Positions 36,165 through 46,471 of a stretch of DNA of 64,000 nt are shown here, in pieces. Origin of the DNA: Paenibacillus sp. NEAU-GSW1. GTDB lineage: Bacteria > Bacillota > Bacilli > Paenibacillales > Paenibacillaceae. The notes under the pieces were generated by a model that saw nothing but the letters and a program-made list of their open reading frames with translations, searched no databases and was not told the DNA's origin. Location: positions 33,140 through 97,139 of the forward strand of contig NZ_WOVL01000018.1 of NCBI RefSeq assembly GCF_009737085.1, in the 5' to 3' direction. The position numbers and the translations under genes are program-made. Position 1 is the first letter of the stretch; every line of letters starts with the position of its first letter.

Positions 36165-37076
36165 TTATTGAAGAAGCGTCGGCACCTGCTCCTGATTCGG
36201 ATCGTGATTCGATTTGTACGGGAAGCCCGGATCGTAAGGCTCTACATAAATATGGACATCCGTCAAATGACTGAATCGAAGCATAAGCAAATGTTTGACC
36301 CGCTTCGCAATATCGTTTCCTTCCAGCACCGTCAGGCGCGGATTGACACTGATGACAGCTTCCGCGGCAACATAGTGACCATGCTCCTTCGCCCGCAGCG
36401 ACTCCACTGTAATTACGCCCTCTACGCGTTGGATGAGCTGCATAATATCATCCGAATTCTCGTCGTATGCCTCTACGCTTTGCCCAGTCCGTACCGAGCC
36501 GCTAATCGATTTGCAGCCGCTAAGCACAACAATTAACGCTACGGCGATAGCTCCCGCCGGTTCAAAAAACAACAGCTTCTCTACCGATATCGCTTCCCCG
36601 ATCAAAGCTGCGCCCGAACCCAGCAATGCGGCAAGCGATGACAGCAGTCCAAGCTGCCTCTCACGCATCGGGAGCAGCAGCTGCTGCACGACAATGCCCG
36701 CTACAATGGCAGCCAGCGCGCTCCAATGCGGAGCTTGCAACGGATGATCACCGGCTTCAACTATATCTTTAATCGCCGCGATTCCGATTTCAACGCCAGC
36801 GATGATGAAAACGACTGGCAGCAATAATACGGCAATGGCGCCGAACTTAGGCAATGCTTTCATTTCTTCAGAAGGCTTGCCCTTCTTGTTGGAGAAACCG
36901 GACAAAGCAGCAAAAGCGGCAGCCGCGCGCCCAGCCGAGCGAACCGCATCGGCGAGGAGCACTTTGCTGCCGGATATTACAGCTACAATCCCTTTAAACA
37001 ACGCAAGCGCTGCATTTCCCCACAAATCCGTCCGACCGGCCGTCTCTGCTTCAGCATATCGTTGTTTGCTTGACAT
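36165..37076 (-). CDS. Cation diffusion facilitator-like protein lacking canonical metal ligands
   Basis: A 303-residue membrane protein with the CDF layout: about six hydrophobic helices (residues 20-215) and a cytoplasmic ferredoxin-like domain (about 215-290) ending in HLTDVHIYVEP. In the second helix the usual ADAVHSxxD reads ADAVRSAGRAA, so both His and Asp are replaced. The matching site in the fifth helix, normally HxxxD before ALSSLAVLLG, reads RERQLGLLSSLAALLG. A CDF pump without these ligands would not move Zn or Mn in the known way. It sits directly downstream of secF. The function is therefore open. Confidence 0.8.
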   Translation of the reverse strand: MSSKQRYAEAETAGRTDLWGNAALALFKGIVAVISGSKVLLADAVRSAGRAAAAFAALSGFSNKKGKPSEEMKALPKFGAIAVLLLPVVFIIAGVEIGIAAIKDIVEAGDHPLQAPHWSALAAIVAGIVVQQLLLPMRERQLGLLSSLAALLGSGAALIGEAISVEKLLFFEPAGAIAVALIVVLSGCKSISGSVRTGQSVEAYDENSDDIMQLIQRVEGVITVESLRAKEHGHYVAAEAVISVNPRLTVLEGNDIAKRVKHLLMLRFSHLTDVHIYVEPYDPGFPYKSNHDPNQEQVPTLLQ

Positions 37077-37082
37077 AATGAC

Positions 37083-38003
37083 TTACACCGCCGTTTTCGC
37101 CGGTTGTTTAGCTTTAGGCTTTTGTTTGCCTTTAAGAACGAGCCAGAGCGGAGCCGCGATACAAATCGACGAGTATGCGCCGCTTGCGAGACCGATCATT
37201 TTCGCCAATGCAAACAGCTTGATCGATTCGCTGCCGAAAATAAACAAGCAGGCTGCGATGACGAGTACGGCAAGAACGGTGTACACGTTACGCGCCATCG
37301 TTTGCCATAAGCTCTGATTAACCATATCGCTAAGCTGCTCTTGGTTTTTAAATTTGCCGAAACGCAGATTTTCGCGAATACGGTCGAAAATAACGATTTT
37401 ATCGTTAATCGAATAACCGATTGTCGTCAAGACAGCTGCGATAAACGGCAGATCGACTTCCAGCCTGAAGATCGAGAACAGCGCAACGACGACAAAAGCG
37501 TCATATAATATCGCGATGTTGGCTGCGACGGCAAAACGCCATTCGAAGCGGATCATCACATAAAGCATAATGAGGACGCTCGCTACGAGAACGGCGATAA
37601 TCGTCTTTTTACCGAGCTCCTGCGCCATATCCGGCGATACGATACTAACTTCAGCCGAAACCTTGTCGCCGTATTTTGCTTTAAAAGCCTCTTGAATTTG
37701 TTTGACCTCGGTCTGTTCAAGCACTTCATCGAAGCGAGCCGATACGCGGTCGCCCTTGTCGCCGCCAACGGTCGGCGTTACATCCGCAAAGCCTGCGCCG
37801 CTAAGCACGTCCTTCGCGTCTTGTTGCGTCAGCTTCTTGCCGACGGAAATGTCCATGTTCGTGCCCGCTTTAAAATCGACGCCAAAGTTCATGTTGAAAA
37901 TGAACAGCGATAAAATGCCGAGCACCGTCAATGCGATGGAAAAGGCAAAAAACTTGTTGCGATGTTTAACAAAATCGAAATGGACGGTCGTTTTATAGTT
38001 CAC
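37083..38003 (-). CDS. secF: Protein translocase subunit SecF
   Basis: A 306-residue RND-type membrane protein: TM1 near residues 17-36, the P1 domain with MNFGVDFKAGTNMDISV, and five more helices with YVMIRFEWRFAVAANIAILYDAFVVVALFSIF and GYSINDKIVIFDRIREN as the SecF signatures. It works with SecD to pull exported proteins across the membrane using the proton motive force. GTG 38003 follows AAGGAGG by nine bases and overlaps the secD stop by eleven bases. In B. subtilis the two are fused as one SecDF; here they are separate. Confidence 0.97.
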   Translation of the reverse strand: MNYKTTVHFDFVKHRNKFFAFSIALTVLGILSLFIFNMNFGVDFKAGTNMDISVGKKLTQQDAKDVLSGAGFADVTPTVGGDKGDRVSARFDEVLEQTEVKQIQEAFKAKYGDKVSAEVSIVSPDMAQELGKKTIIAVLVASVLIMLYVMIRFEWRFAVAANIAILYDAFVVVALFSIFRLEVDLPFIAAVLTTIGYSINDKIVIFDRIRENLRFGKFKNQEQLSDMVNQSLWQTMARNVYTVLAVLVIAACLFIFGSESIKLFALAKMIGLASGAYSSICIAAPLWLVLKGKQKPKAKQPAKTAV

Positions 38004-39228
38004 GGATTTCTGCCTCCTTCACGCCGTAATAGCCAGGTTTCTTAAACAGGTTGCTGCGGATGAGCAGTTGAATAAGCAGTCGCGCCAGAAAAATGTTCGT
38101 AACGATACTTACGAGAATACTGCAAATCATCGTTACCGCGAAGCCGCGAACCGCGCCGTTGCCGATAAAGTAAAGCACCGCGCAGGAAATGATATTTGTA
38201 ATATTCGCGTCCATAATCGTCCGGAACGAGTTTTTCGAACCGGCTTTCAAGGAAGACAGCAAGCTCTTGCCGCTGCGAATTTCTTCTTTAATCCGTTCGT
38301 ACATAATGATGTTGGCGTCAACCGCCATCCCGATCCCGAGCACGAACGCCGCAATGCCCGGCAGCGTCAGCGTAAAGTTCATCAGTTCAAATACGGCTAC
38401 AAGAAGCCATGTATAAATAATGACGGTAATGCCGGCTACTACGCCAGGTACGCGGAACAACGCAATCAAGAACACAAGAATAATCGCCGTTCCGATGAGG
38501 CCGGCGGTTACTGTTTCATTCAACGATTCTTGGCCAAGCTTGGCTCCTACGCTTTGCGTATACTTCTCAGTCAATTTCAGCGACAATGCGCCAAGGTTGA
38601 TCGTATCTCTAAGATCATTCGCTTCGTCAAGAGTGAAGTCGCCCGTAATTTGAGCTGTGCCGCCGCTAATTACCTGGTTGACCATCGGGCTGGAGATCGG
38701 GTCCTTCTCGTCCAAATAAATAGAAAGCGGTTTGCCAAGAAGCTTTGTCGTGACATCCTCAAACTTTTTAGCGTTTTTCAGCTTAATGGTAACATACGGA
38801 TTGCCGATCGAATCATATTCGACGTTCGCTGCATTTTGCACAAAATCATTGCCGTTCAGCATAATGTTGCCGTCCGGGTCGCGGAATGTCAGATTGACCG
38901 GCTTGTTGATTACTTTTCTTACTTCCTCTTCGTTTGTAACGCCTGCGAGCCTAACGCGAATGCGATTCGTCCCCTCTGTCGTTATCTCCGGTTCGGAGAT
39001 ACCGAGCTTGTCCGCGCGGGCTTCCAGGCTTCTCGCCGTTTTGCGGAGCGATTCAGGCGTTACCTTCTCGCCTCCCTCAAGCGGAGAAGCTTCATACAGC
39101 ACCTCAAAGCCGCCTTTTAAGTCAAGTCCCAATCGAATGTCTTTGACAAGTGCCGGGCTGCTCCATGCGATCACGCCAAACATAATGACAATGATCCCTA
39201 GGAAGGCTGCCAATCTCTTCCAATTCAT
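37993..39228 (-). CDS. secD: Protein translocase subunit SecD
   Basis: A 411-residue SecD. After TM1, DIRLGLDLKGGFEVLYEA opens the periplasmic P1 domain, which is short compared with the Gram-negative form. The membrane part has FVLGIGMAVDANIIMYERIKEEIRSG, the most conserved SecD stretch with the Asp needed for proton flow. ATG 39228 follows AAGGGGG by eleven bases. It overlaps secF, with which it forms a heterodimer. Confidence 0.97.
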   Translation of the reverse strand: MNWKRLAAFLGIIVIMFGVIAWSSPALVKDIRLGLDLKGGFEVLYEASPLEGGEKVTPESLRKTARSLEARADKLGISEPEITTEGTNRIRVRLAGVTNEEEVRKVINKPVNLTFRDPDGNIMLNGNDFVQNAANVEYDSIGNPYVTIKLKNAKKFEDVTTKLLGKPLSIYLDEKDPISSPMVNQVISGGTAQITGDFTLDEANDLRDTINLGALSLKLTEKYTQSVGAKLGQESLNETVTAGLIGTAIILVFLIALFRVPGVVAGITVIIYTWLLVAVFELMNFTLTLPGIAAFVLGIGMAVDANIIMYERIKEEIRSGKSLLSSLKAGSKNSFRTIMDANITNIISCAVLYFIGNGAVRGFAVTMICSILVSIVTNIFLARLLIQLLIRSNLFKKPGYYGVKEAEIREL

Positions 39229-39290
39229 ACGTTCAAAGTCCCCCTTATGATCTCAATATTCCTATTATACTTGTGCGTAAAATACGAGTC

Positions 39291-39329
39291 AAAAAAAAAG
39301 AACCCTTCATGGATGATTAGAGATGGGTT
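39291..39329 (-). terminator. Terminator after comN
   Basis: GGAACCC and GGGTTCT arms with a loop containing the comN stop codon, then a run of nine T on the minus strand. It separates comN from secD. Confidence 0.7.
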
Positions 39330-39556
39330 CCCCGAAAAGCGTTCATCGTCATAAAATTCATAAACTTCGTCACCTTTAAAGACAAAATATCATTTACGAT
39401 TTGATGAAGCTCTGGCTGACCGGTTTTCCGATATTTCTCGCTCACGCATTCCCAAATTTCCTTGCCCGTCACATGCTCGTAGCCAATGAGATGAAATTCT
39501 TCCGCCTTACTGTTGCACAATTGTTCAATCATTACGTTAAGCTCATCGCCTTCCAT
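39317..39556 (-). CDS. comN: Post-transcriptional regulator ComN-like
   Basis: A 79-residue protein of the ComN family (B. subtilis YrzD): LNVMIEQLCNSKAEEFHLIGYEHVTGKEIWECVSEKYRKTG is cited here by its core motifs IEQLCNSKAEEFHLIGY (residues 9-25) and EIWECVSEKY. ComN controls comE operon mRNA and interacts with DivIVA in B. subtilis. The gene lies between secD and spoVB exactly as in that species, which strengthens the call. No good independent ribosome binding site is evident beyond GGAAAC-type sequence, so the start is moderately sure. Confidence 0.85.
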   Translation of the reverse strand: MEGDELNVMIEQLCNSKAEEFHLIGYEHVTGKEIWECVSEKYRKTGQPELHQIVNDILSLKVTKFMNFMTMNAFRGTHL

Positions 39557-39729
39557 GCCGTTTCCTCCCGCTCTGATCGTATCGTCCGCAATGCGGCTAT
39601 ATATTCGATACGGCCAGCCTATATTCCTGCCTGCGGCGTTTAATACCTAAATTTGGAGTGTACATGATTCGGACGTGCCCCGCATAAAAATGATACCGAA
39701 AGCTTGTTTAGGAGAGATGAGGGGAACCG

Positions 39730-41316
39730 ATGACGAAACAAAACTTTATTAAAGGGGCTATGATTCTGCTTGCGGCCGGCATCATCAACCGGATTCTCGG
39801 ATTCGTTCCGCGAATTGCACTGCCCCGCATTATCGGGGCGGAAGGCGTCGGCCTCTATCAGCTAAGCTATCCATTTCTAACCGTATTGTTAACGATTATT
39901 ACAGGCGGCATACCGCTAGCTGTCGCCAAATGGATCGCGGAAGCCGAATCAAGAGGCGATTCATCCAGAGTCAAACATATTTTTCGCACTGCAATGGGAC
40001 TTGCCATCGCCCTTGCAATCCTGCTCACGACTGCGCTCCTGTTGTTCGCGCCATGGATTGCCAAGCATGTATTGCCGGATGATCGAGTATACCGCACCTT
40101 CATATCAATGACGCCTCTGATGCTCATTGTCGGCGTTTGTTCCGTGTACAGAGGTTATTTTCAAGGCAAGCAAAATATGATCCCGACAGCGGTGTCGCAA
40201 ATCGTAGAAACCGTCATCCGCATTATTTGCTCGCTGTCATTCGCTTATATTTTGCTGCCTAAAGGGCTTGAATGGGCCGCTGCCGGAGCGATGCTTGGCG
40301 TCGTTGTAGGCGAGATTGGCGGTCTCATCGTCATGCTCATGAAGCATGCGGGCGAACTCCGGCGCAACAAAAATTTCCCTGCCGAAAACAGTTCTGCTGC
40401 GAAAGCGAAGCCGGAGAATACGGAGCCGACCGACAACATGCCGGTGCTGCAAAAGCTGTTGAAGCTTTCGATTCCCGTCACGGCAAGCCGCATGGTGGGC
40501 TCGCTGTCTTACCTGCTCGAATCGATATTTACGGCGCGAAGTCTTGCCGCTGCAGGTATTGCAACTGGCAAAGCAACGGCGCAATATGGCGCTCTCCAAG
40601 GGATGATCGTGCCTTTGCTGCTGCTTCCTACAGCCCTCACATACTCGCTTGCCTCCTCGCTGGTTCCGTCTTTATCGGAAGCTGCCGCCCGCGGCGATCG
40701 TTTGACGATCCATAAGCGAATGCACCAATCCATGCGGCTGGCGCTCGTCGCTGGAGCGCCTTTTGTCGTGATCATGGGGCTGTTGGCCGACCCGATCTGC
40801 CGCCTGCTGTACAACCATGCGGAAATCGCGCCGATGCTGCAGCTTATGGCCCCGGTCGGCATTTTTATCTATTTACAGGCTCCGCTGCAAGCCGCTCTGC
40901 AAGCGCTCGACAAGCCCGGAACAGCTCTTATGAACACATTTATCGGCGCGGTTGTTAAGCTCGTATTAATCGTTCAGCTAGCCTCCAAGCCTGAATTTGG
41001 CATTTACGGCGCTTTAATCGCCATCAATGTCAATATTGTGCTCGTTACGGGACTTCATTATATTAGTGTATTGCGATTTATTGGCTTCCGCATGAACTTG
41101 TTTGATTTCATCAAAGTAGGCGCGGCGATGGTCATTATGGGCGCCGCAGCCAAATGGATTATGGACCATCAGCCGTTGTCGCTGGAGTGGATCAACCTTA
41201 TTCTATCGTGCTTGATCAGCGCGATCGTCTACTTGCTGCTTATGATATGGATGCGAATAATCGACCGTTACGACCTCATCCGAATTCCAATTCTCGGCCA
41301 ATGGTTCAAACCGTAA
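39730..41316 (+). CDS. spoVB: Stage V sporulation protein B, MurJ/SpoVB-type flippase
   Basis: A 528-residue MOP-superfamily membrane protein with about 14 helices. FIKGAMILLAAGIINRILGFVPRI at the N-terminus, GAEGVGLYQLSYPFLTVLLTI and YRGYFQGKQNMIPTAVSQIVE are SpoVB hallmarks. The family moves lipid-linked peptidoglycan precursors and SpoVB is needed for spore cortex synthesis. ATG 39730 has GGGGAACCG before it. It is divergent from comN, in the same place as in B. subtilis. Confidence 0.94.
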   Translation: MTKQNFIKGAMILLAAGIINRILGFVPRIALPRIIGAEGVGLYQLSYPFLTVLLTIITGGIPLAVAKWIAEAESRGDSSRVKHIFRTAMGLAIALAILLTTALLLFAPWIAKHVLPDDRVYRTFISMTPLMLIVGVCSVYRGYFQGKQNMIPTAVSQIVETVIRIICSLSFAYILLPKGLEWAAAGAMLGVVVGEIGGLIVMLMKHAGELRRNKNFPAENSSAAKAKPENTEPTDNMPVLQKLLKLSIPVTASRMVGSLSYLLESIFTARSLAAAGIATGKATAQYGALQGMIVPLLLLPTALTYSLASSLVPSLSEAAARGDRLTIHKRMHQSMRLALVAGAPFVVIMGLLADPICRLLYNHAEIAPMLQLMAPVGIFIYLQAPLQAALQALDKPGTALMNTFIGAVVKLVLIVQLASKPEFGIYGALIAINVNIVLVTGLHYISVLRFIGFRMNLFDFIKVGAAMVIMGAAAKWIMDHQPLSLEWINLILSCLISAIVYLLLMIWMRIIDRYDLIRIPILGQWFKP

Positions 41317-41325
41317 GATGCAACG

Positions 41326-41388
41326 AGAAAGCCGCATCCGCAGCTCCAGAAGCAGCAATGCTTCTCTGGACTACGGACGCGGCTTTCG
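41326..41388. terminator. Convergent hairpin between spoVB and the DUF421 gene
   Basis: GAAAGCCGCATCCG and CGGACGCGGCTTTC pair with one mismatch, enclosing a second stem CCAGAAGCA/TGCTTCTCTGG. There is no long T-run. The left part of the hairpin overlaps the end of the DUF421 gene on the other strand. Confidence 0.6.
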
Positions 41389-42144
41389 TTCGGAATCAAT
41401 AAACAGCTTTCCTTTATGGTCAATCGTGCACAGAAATACGTCTTTAAAATCATGAACGCCTTGCTCTTGCAGCACATTTTTCAGCCAAAATCTCGTCTTG
41501 TCCAGCTTCTCCAGATTGCTATCCTGCACTTTGCCGTCCATAATAAGCGGAATTGGCAATATTTCGAAGCGGAACTTGCTCGGTATTACACTTTTTGGAG
41601 GGGTGTCCGACTTCGTTTCCGTCATATTGCCAATGCTGCCAAGGTCAAATTTCCGGCTTGCCGCTTCATCGTCAGACTCGTTTTTGACCTCGGAAGGCGA
41701 TTTCGGAATGACGGAAAGCTTCCCTGTCGTTTCCAAAATGGCGAACTCTACATCAGCCAGCCGGCTAACGCCGTTTTCTCTCAGCTGCTGCATTAAATCA
41801 TCCAGGTTATACCGCTGCTTTCGCATCACATCGCGATTGAGCTTTCCTTTGGCCATCAGAATACTTGGCTCACCGTCGAATAACAGGCGAAGCTTGCGGC
41901 TTTTCAGCCCAATGAGCGCCATTCCGACCTGGATTAACAGCAGCACGACCATCGGCATTACGCCTTCCCATAAAGGTCGGCCGATATCTTCGATAACGAT
42001 AACCGCAATTTCCGCGATCATGACGGAGATCACGAGGTCAAACACTGATAATTTGCCGATTTCCCGCTTTCCCATAAAGCGCATTATCAGAAATACGACG
42101 AAGTAAATAATCACGGTTCGGACCAGCAGGCCCCAGAAATCCAA
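41371..42144 (-). CDS. DUF421 membrane protein (YrbG-like)
   Basis: A 257-residue protein with three N-terminal helices (LLVRTVIIYFVVFLIMRFMGKREIGKLSVFDLVI) and a cytoplasmic DUF421/YetF-type domain (LFDGEPSILMAKGKLNRDVMRKQRYNLDDLMQQLRENG). An acidic, Lys-rich insert of about 45 residues interrupts the C-terminal domain. YetF-like proteins exist in several spore-formers, and some 2Duf homologues affect inner-membrane heat resistance of spores. TTG 42144 was chosen: AGGAGG lies nine bases upstream and the protein then begins at the first membrane helix; the longer frame to 42204 adds unrelated residues. B. subtilis yrbG is also next to spoVB. Confidence 0.88.
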   Translation of the reverse strand: MDFWGLLVRTVIIYFVVFLIMRFMGKREIGKLSVFDLVISVMIAEIAVIVIEDIGRPLWEGVMPMVVLLLIQVGMALIGLKSRKLRLLFDGEPSILMAKGKLNRDVMRKQRYNLDDLMQQLRENGVSRLADVEFAILETTGKLSVIPKSPSEVKNESDDEAASRKFDLGSIGNMTETKSDTPPKSVIPSKFRFEILPIPLIMDGKVQDSNLEKLDKTRFWLKNVLQEQGVHDFKDVFLCTIDHKGKLFIDSERKPRP

Positions 42145-42358
42145 TGAAAATCGCCTCCTCGAAACGGCCTTCTGAACGGCCAGTAAAGCTATTCTGACCT
42201 GCATTTGCCGGAGGCATACGAATTTAATCAGTACGAAATAATGGCAGTATAGCGTTGGTCTGGTTTAGAAATATTGCATCAGCCTTCTGACAGCTTGTTC
42301 TAAACTTCCCTGCTTGGCCATATCCATTATTAGGTATGATTATTCTAGGGGGGATACG

Positions 42359-42751
42359 ATGAATCCGGTCAAACAGGTTCCCAAGCCGCCGCAAATCGGC
42401 TCACCGGTGCTGGCTGGCATTTTGTTTGCGTTAATATGGCTTGCTGCTGGCGCTTTGCTCTTGTCTCTTCTTCTTCACTTCAGCAATATGAAAGAAAACA
42501 ACCTTCCAAACCTTTCACTAGCCGTACATGGCGTATCGTCACTTGCAGGCGGTTTTGTATCCGGCCGCAGGTCTGGTCGAAAAGGCTGGTATCACGGCGG
42601 ACTGCTTGGCGTGATTTACGGCATACTTATTCTCATCATCGGCTTTCTCGCCGCCGACGCTTCTCTCAGCTTAAGAAGCGCGGCGCTTCTCGGCATTGCA
42701 CTGTTAGCAGGCGCATTCGGCGGAATGATCGGCGTCAACACTAAAAAATAA
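42359..42751 (+). CDS. TIGR04086-family membrane protein (YrzE-like)
   Basis: A 130-residue protein with four hydrophobic segments: GSPVLAGILFALIWLAAGALLLSLLL, LAVHGVSSLAGGFVSGRRSG, a GGLLGVIYGILILIIGFLAAD helix and LGIALLAGAFGGMIGVN. The Gly-rich SLAGGFVSGRR loop is the family pattern. ATG 42359 follows a GGGGGGAT site by five bases. B. subtilis yrzE lies in the same neighbourhood between yrbG and yajC. The function is unknown. Confidence 0.82.
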   Translation: MNPVKQVPKPPQIGSPVLAGILFALIWLAAGALLLSLLLHFSNMKENNLPNLSLAVHGVSSLAGGFVSGRRSGRKGWYHGGLLGVIYGILILIIGFLAADASLSLRSAALLGIALLAGAFGGMIGVNTKK

Positions 42752-42838
42752 CTTATAAAAAACTTTCTCTAGCCGCATACTAGCTTTGCACCGCCTGCGG
42801 TCGCAAGGTATAGATGATGCTTTAGGAGGTTTTTTTCT

Positions 42839-43669
42839 TTGGTTTTGTTTCATTCGATGTGGTCTGTCTCCGCTTACACCGCCTTCACTGCTTTTCTTCT
42901 TATTTGGCTAGGCGCCGCTATTAATCCGTTTGCCGCTTCGGCTGCCTTTATTCGCAGCCTTGTCGGCGTGAAACGGTATGCATGGCATTTTATCGCGCTT
43001 ATTCTCATCCTCTTTTGCAACAAAATGGAGCTTCGCATCGAGCAGCAAATGCTGTCCGCATACGATTTCACTTCAATGTTCCATGCCCTTGAGGGCAATA
43101 TTGTACATACGATACAACTTCTATTCCGCAGCAAATGGCTGACCGCGCCGCTTGCCTTTATGTACGTTGTTGTGTTTCAAGCGATGATGCTGTCCTCACT
43201 CGCCGTATATACTGTACGCGCCGGTTTGAGCGCCAATAACGGAAAACTTTATTACGCCACCTGCTATTCGATTATGCTTAATTATTTTATCGCAATACCG
43301 TTCTTTTTATTTTTTCCGGTTAATGAAGTTTGGTCTTATGAAGCCAGCGGCGTATCCTTTCTCATGCTGGAAGCTTTCCCTGCCTTTGAAACGCAATATC
43401 GGCTGCTCTCCGGTCTCGACAATTGTTTTCCAAGCTTGCATACTTCTATCTCGGTCACGCTTGCGATACTGGCCTGCTATTCGGATAACCGCCGCTGGGC
43501 CGCCGTTGTCTGCGCTTGCTCTGCGGTCATTCTGTTCTCTATTCTCTATCTCGGCATCCACTGGGTTACCGACATGGCTGGCGGCATAACGCTGGGTATT
43601 GCCGCAAGCGTTGCCGGCTTGAAGCTGAGCGAATGGTCCGTCTATGCAGAAAGAAAGCCTGTAATCTGA
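42839..43669 (+). CDS. PAP2-family membrane phosphatase-like protein
   Basis: A 276-residue membrane protein with about six helices. The C2 motif CFPSLHTSISVTLAI and the C3 motif LYLGIHWVTDMAGG provide the two catalytic His residues of the PAP2 superfamily. The first motif, KxxxxxxRP, is not recognisable, as in the inositolphosphotransferase-like subgroup, so transferase rather than phosphatase activity is possible. TTG 42839 follows AGGAGG by nine bases; ATG 42857 is the alternative. The substrate is probably a lipid phosphate or a phosphoalcohol head group, by inference. It converges on yajC. Confidence 0.87.
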   Translation: MVLFHSMWSVSAYTAFTAFLLIWLGAAINPFAASAAFIRSLVGVKRYAWHFIALILILFCNKMELRIEQQMLSAYDFTSMFHALEGNIVHTIQLLFRSKWLTAPLAFMYVVVFQAMMLSSLAVYTVRAGLSANNGKLYYATCYSIMLNYFIAIPFFLFFPVNEVWSYEASGVSFLMLEAFPAFETQYRLLSGLDNCFPSLHTSISVTLAILACYSDNRRWAAVVCACSAVILFSILYLGIHWVTDMAGGITLGIAASVAGLKLSEWSVYAERKPVI

Positions 43670-43706
43670 TCGCTGATTGGAATCAGCTTCAGGTTACAGG
43701 CTTTCG
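43652..43706. terminator. Bidirectional terminator between the PAP2 gene and yajC
   Basis: GAAAGCCTGTAA(T)CTGA and T(T)CAGGTTACAGGCTTTC pair around an inner GATT/AATC stem. It overlaps the 3' end of the PAP2 gene. Confidence 0.7.
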
Positions 43707-43741
43707 GCGGCAGAATTGCTGCCACTTTCATGCGATTTCAA

Positions 43742-44062
43742 TTACTCCGTCGCAGCGGAAGGAGCGCTCGAAATAACGGAGTTAATTGCGCTGCGCTCGA
43801 ACGTCAGCTTCGTCGTATCGTTTACGCGAAGAACGACGATATCGTCAGTCAGCTCAACGATCGTACCGTGCAAACCGCCGATAGTCGAAATTTTATCGCC
43901 TTTTTTCAGCTGGTTAAGAAGCGCGGTGCGAGCTTTTTGTTTCTTCTGCTGTGGACGGATTAACAAGAAATAAAAGACCGCGAACATAAGGATAAACGGC
44001 CCAACCATTGTCCAAATATTTCCTCCGCCTGCACCTGCATTATCTGCTAGAAATGTAGTCAT
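43742..44062 (-). CDS. yajC: Preprotein translocase accessory subunit YajC
   Basis: A 106-residue protein with one N-terminal membrane helix (GPFILMFAVFYFLLIRPQQKKQKA) and a small cytoplasmic domain (LKKGDKISTIGGLHGTIVELTDDIVVLRV), the complete YajC pattern. It associates with SecDF at the translocon. ATG 44062 follows AAAGGGGGGAA. It is 20 bases downstream of tgt, the usual tgt-yajC order. Confidence 0.96.
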   Translation of the reverse strand: MTTFLADNAGAGGGNIWTMVGPFILMFAVFYFLLIRPQQKKQKARTALLNQLKKGDKISTIGGLHGTIVELTDDIVVLRVNDTTKLTFERSAINSVISSAPSAATE

Positions 44063-44082
44063 CGTATTTGATTCCCCCCTTT

Positions 44083-45237
<1,155 letters not shown>

Positions 45238-45268
45238 TTATGTTATGTTAGCGGGGAGGAGTTACTGC

Positions 45269-45384
45269 AAGAAAAGTTGGACTCCGGTCGCTGTTGTCTT
45301 CTGATTTCTTTTATTACAGTCGCTTTGCGGTTGAAATCAGAATGCAAAGGCGAACGCTGACGCTCCTCCGGCTCAACTTTTCTT
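45269..45384. repeat. 116-bp palindromic element with 11-bp inverted ends
   Basis: AAGAAAAGTTG (45269-45279) and CAACTTTTCTT (45374-45384) are perfect inverted termini. Inside them, TCTGATTTC (about 45300) and GAAATCAGA (about 45335) form a second inverted pair. The element fills most of the tgt-queA gap and has no ORF. It looks like a non-autonomous repeat or a folded RNA element. Confidence 0.75.
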
Positions 45385-45418
45385 TCCGTCTCTCCTCTGC
45401 TCCATCACATTTGTTTTA

Positions 45419-46465
45419 TTAATAAATAATCATGGCGTCGCCGAAGCTGAAGAAGCGGTATTGCTCGCGAACGGCTTCATTGTAGGCGTTCATGATGGTG
45501 TCGCGGCCGGCTAAGGCGCTGACCAGCATCACAAGCGTAGATTTCGGCAAATGAAAGTTGGTAATAAGCGCGTCAACGAGCTTAAACGAATAACCCGGAT
45601 AAATGAAAATATCCGTCCAGCCGCTGCATGCTTCGATCGGCTTGCCTTCAAGCCTGCCGGCAACCGTCTCCAGCGTGCGGGACGACGTTGTCCCAACCGC
45701 GACCACTTTGCCGCCGTTCGCCTTCGCCTCATTAATAATGCGGGCATTCTCCGCATTCAATTCGTAATATTCGGAGTGCATCTCGTGCTCTTCGACCGTT
45801 TCAGACGACATCGGCCTGAACGTTCCAAGACCGACATGAAGCGTGACAAACGCAAGCTTGACGCCCTTGTCGACGAGCTGCTGCAAGAACGCTTCGGTGA
45901 AATGAAGACCTGCAGTAGGAGCCGCCGCCGAGCCTTCATGCTTGGCATAGACCGTCTGGTACCGCTCGCGCTCCTCAAGCCTTTCCTTAATATACGGCGG
46001 CAGCGGCATTTCACCAAGCCGGTCCAGCAGTTCTTGGAAGATGCCTTCGTACTCAAAGCGAATCGTTCTAGCGCCCATATCGCCCTCATCCTCGGCAATC
46101 GCGCGCAGCAGCGGTTTGCCGCTTCCGTCATCGCCGAACCAAAGCTCGGAGCCCGCTTTAAACCGTTTGGCCGGTTTAGCGAGCGTCTCCCAGCGATCAC
46201 CTTCCAGCTGCTTGAGCAGGAGCAATTCTACCTTGCCGCCTGTATCCGGCTTTATACCGGTCAACCTCGCCGGAATGACTCTCGTATCATTAAGTACGAG
46301 AACGTCGCCCTCGTTCAAATAATCGGCTACGTCGGTAAACCGGCGGTGTTCCAGCTGTCCGTTCCGCTTATTCAAAGCGAGCAAGCGGGAATCCGTCCTC
46401 GTCATTAGCGGCGTCTGTGCGATCAAATGCTCCGGCAATTCAAAATCAAACAAATCCACATTCAC
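45419..46465 (-). CDS. queA: S-adenosylmethionine:tRNA ribosyltransferase-isomerase QueA
   Basis: A 348-residue enzyme that transfers the ribosyl part of SAM to preQ1 in tRNA to make epoxyqueuosine. [19 protein letters not shown] at the N-terminus, [31 protein letters not shown], and [10 protein letters not shown] are the family motifs. GTG 46465 follows AAGGA by ten bases. It precedes tgt, the next but earlier-acting enzyme of the pathway. Confidence 0.97.
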   Translation of the reverse strand: MNVDLFDFELPEHLIAQTPLMTRTDSRLLALNKRNGQLEHRRFTDVADYLNEGDVLVLNDTRVIPARLTGIKPDTGGKVELLLLKQLEGDRWETLAKPAKRFKAGSELWFGDDGSGKPLLRAIAEDEGDMGARTIRFEYEGIFQELLDRLGEMPLPPYIKERLEERERYQTVYAKHEGSAAAPTAGLHFTEAFLQQLVDKGVKLAFVTLHVGLGTFRPMSSETVEEHEMHSEYYELNAENARIINEAKANGGKVVAVGTTSSRTLETVAGRLEGKPIEACSGWTDIFIYPGYSFKLVDALITNFHLPKSTLVMLVSALAGRDTIMNAYNEAVREQYRFFSFGDAMIIY

Positions 46466-46471
46466 TTCATA

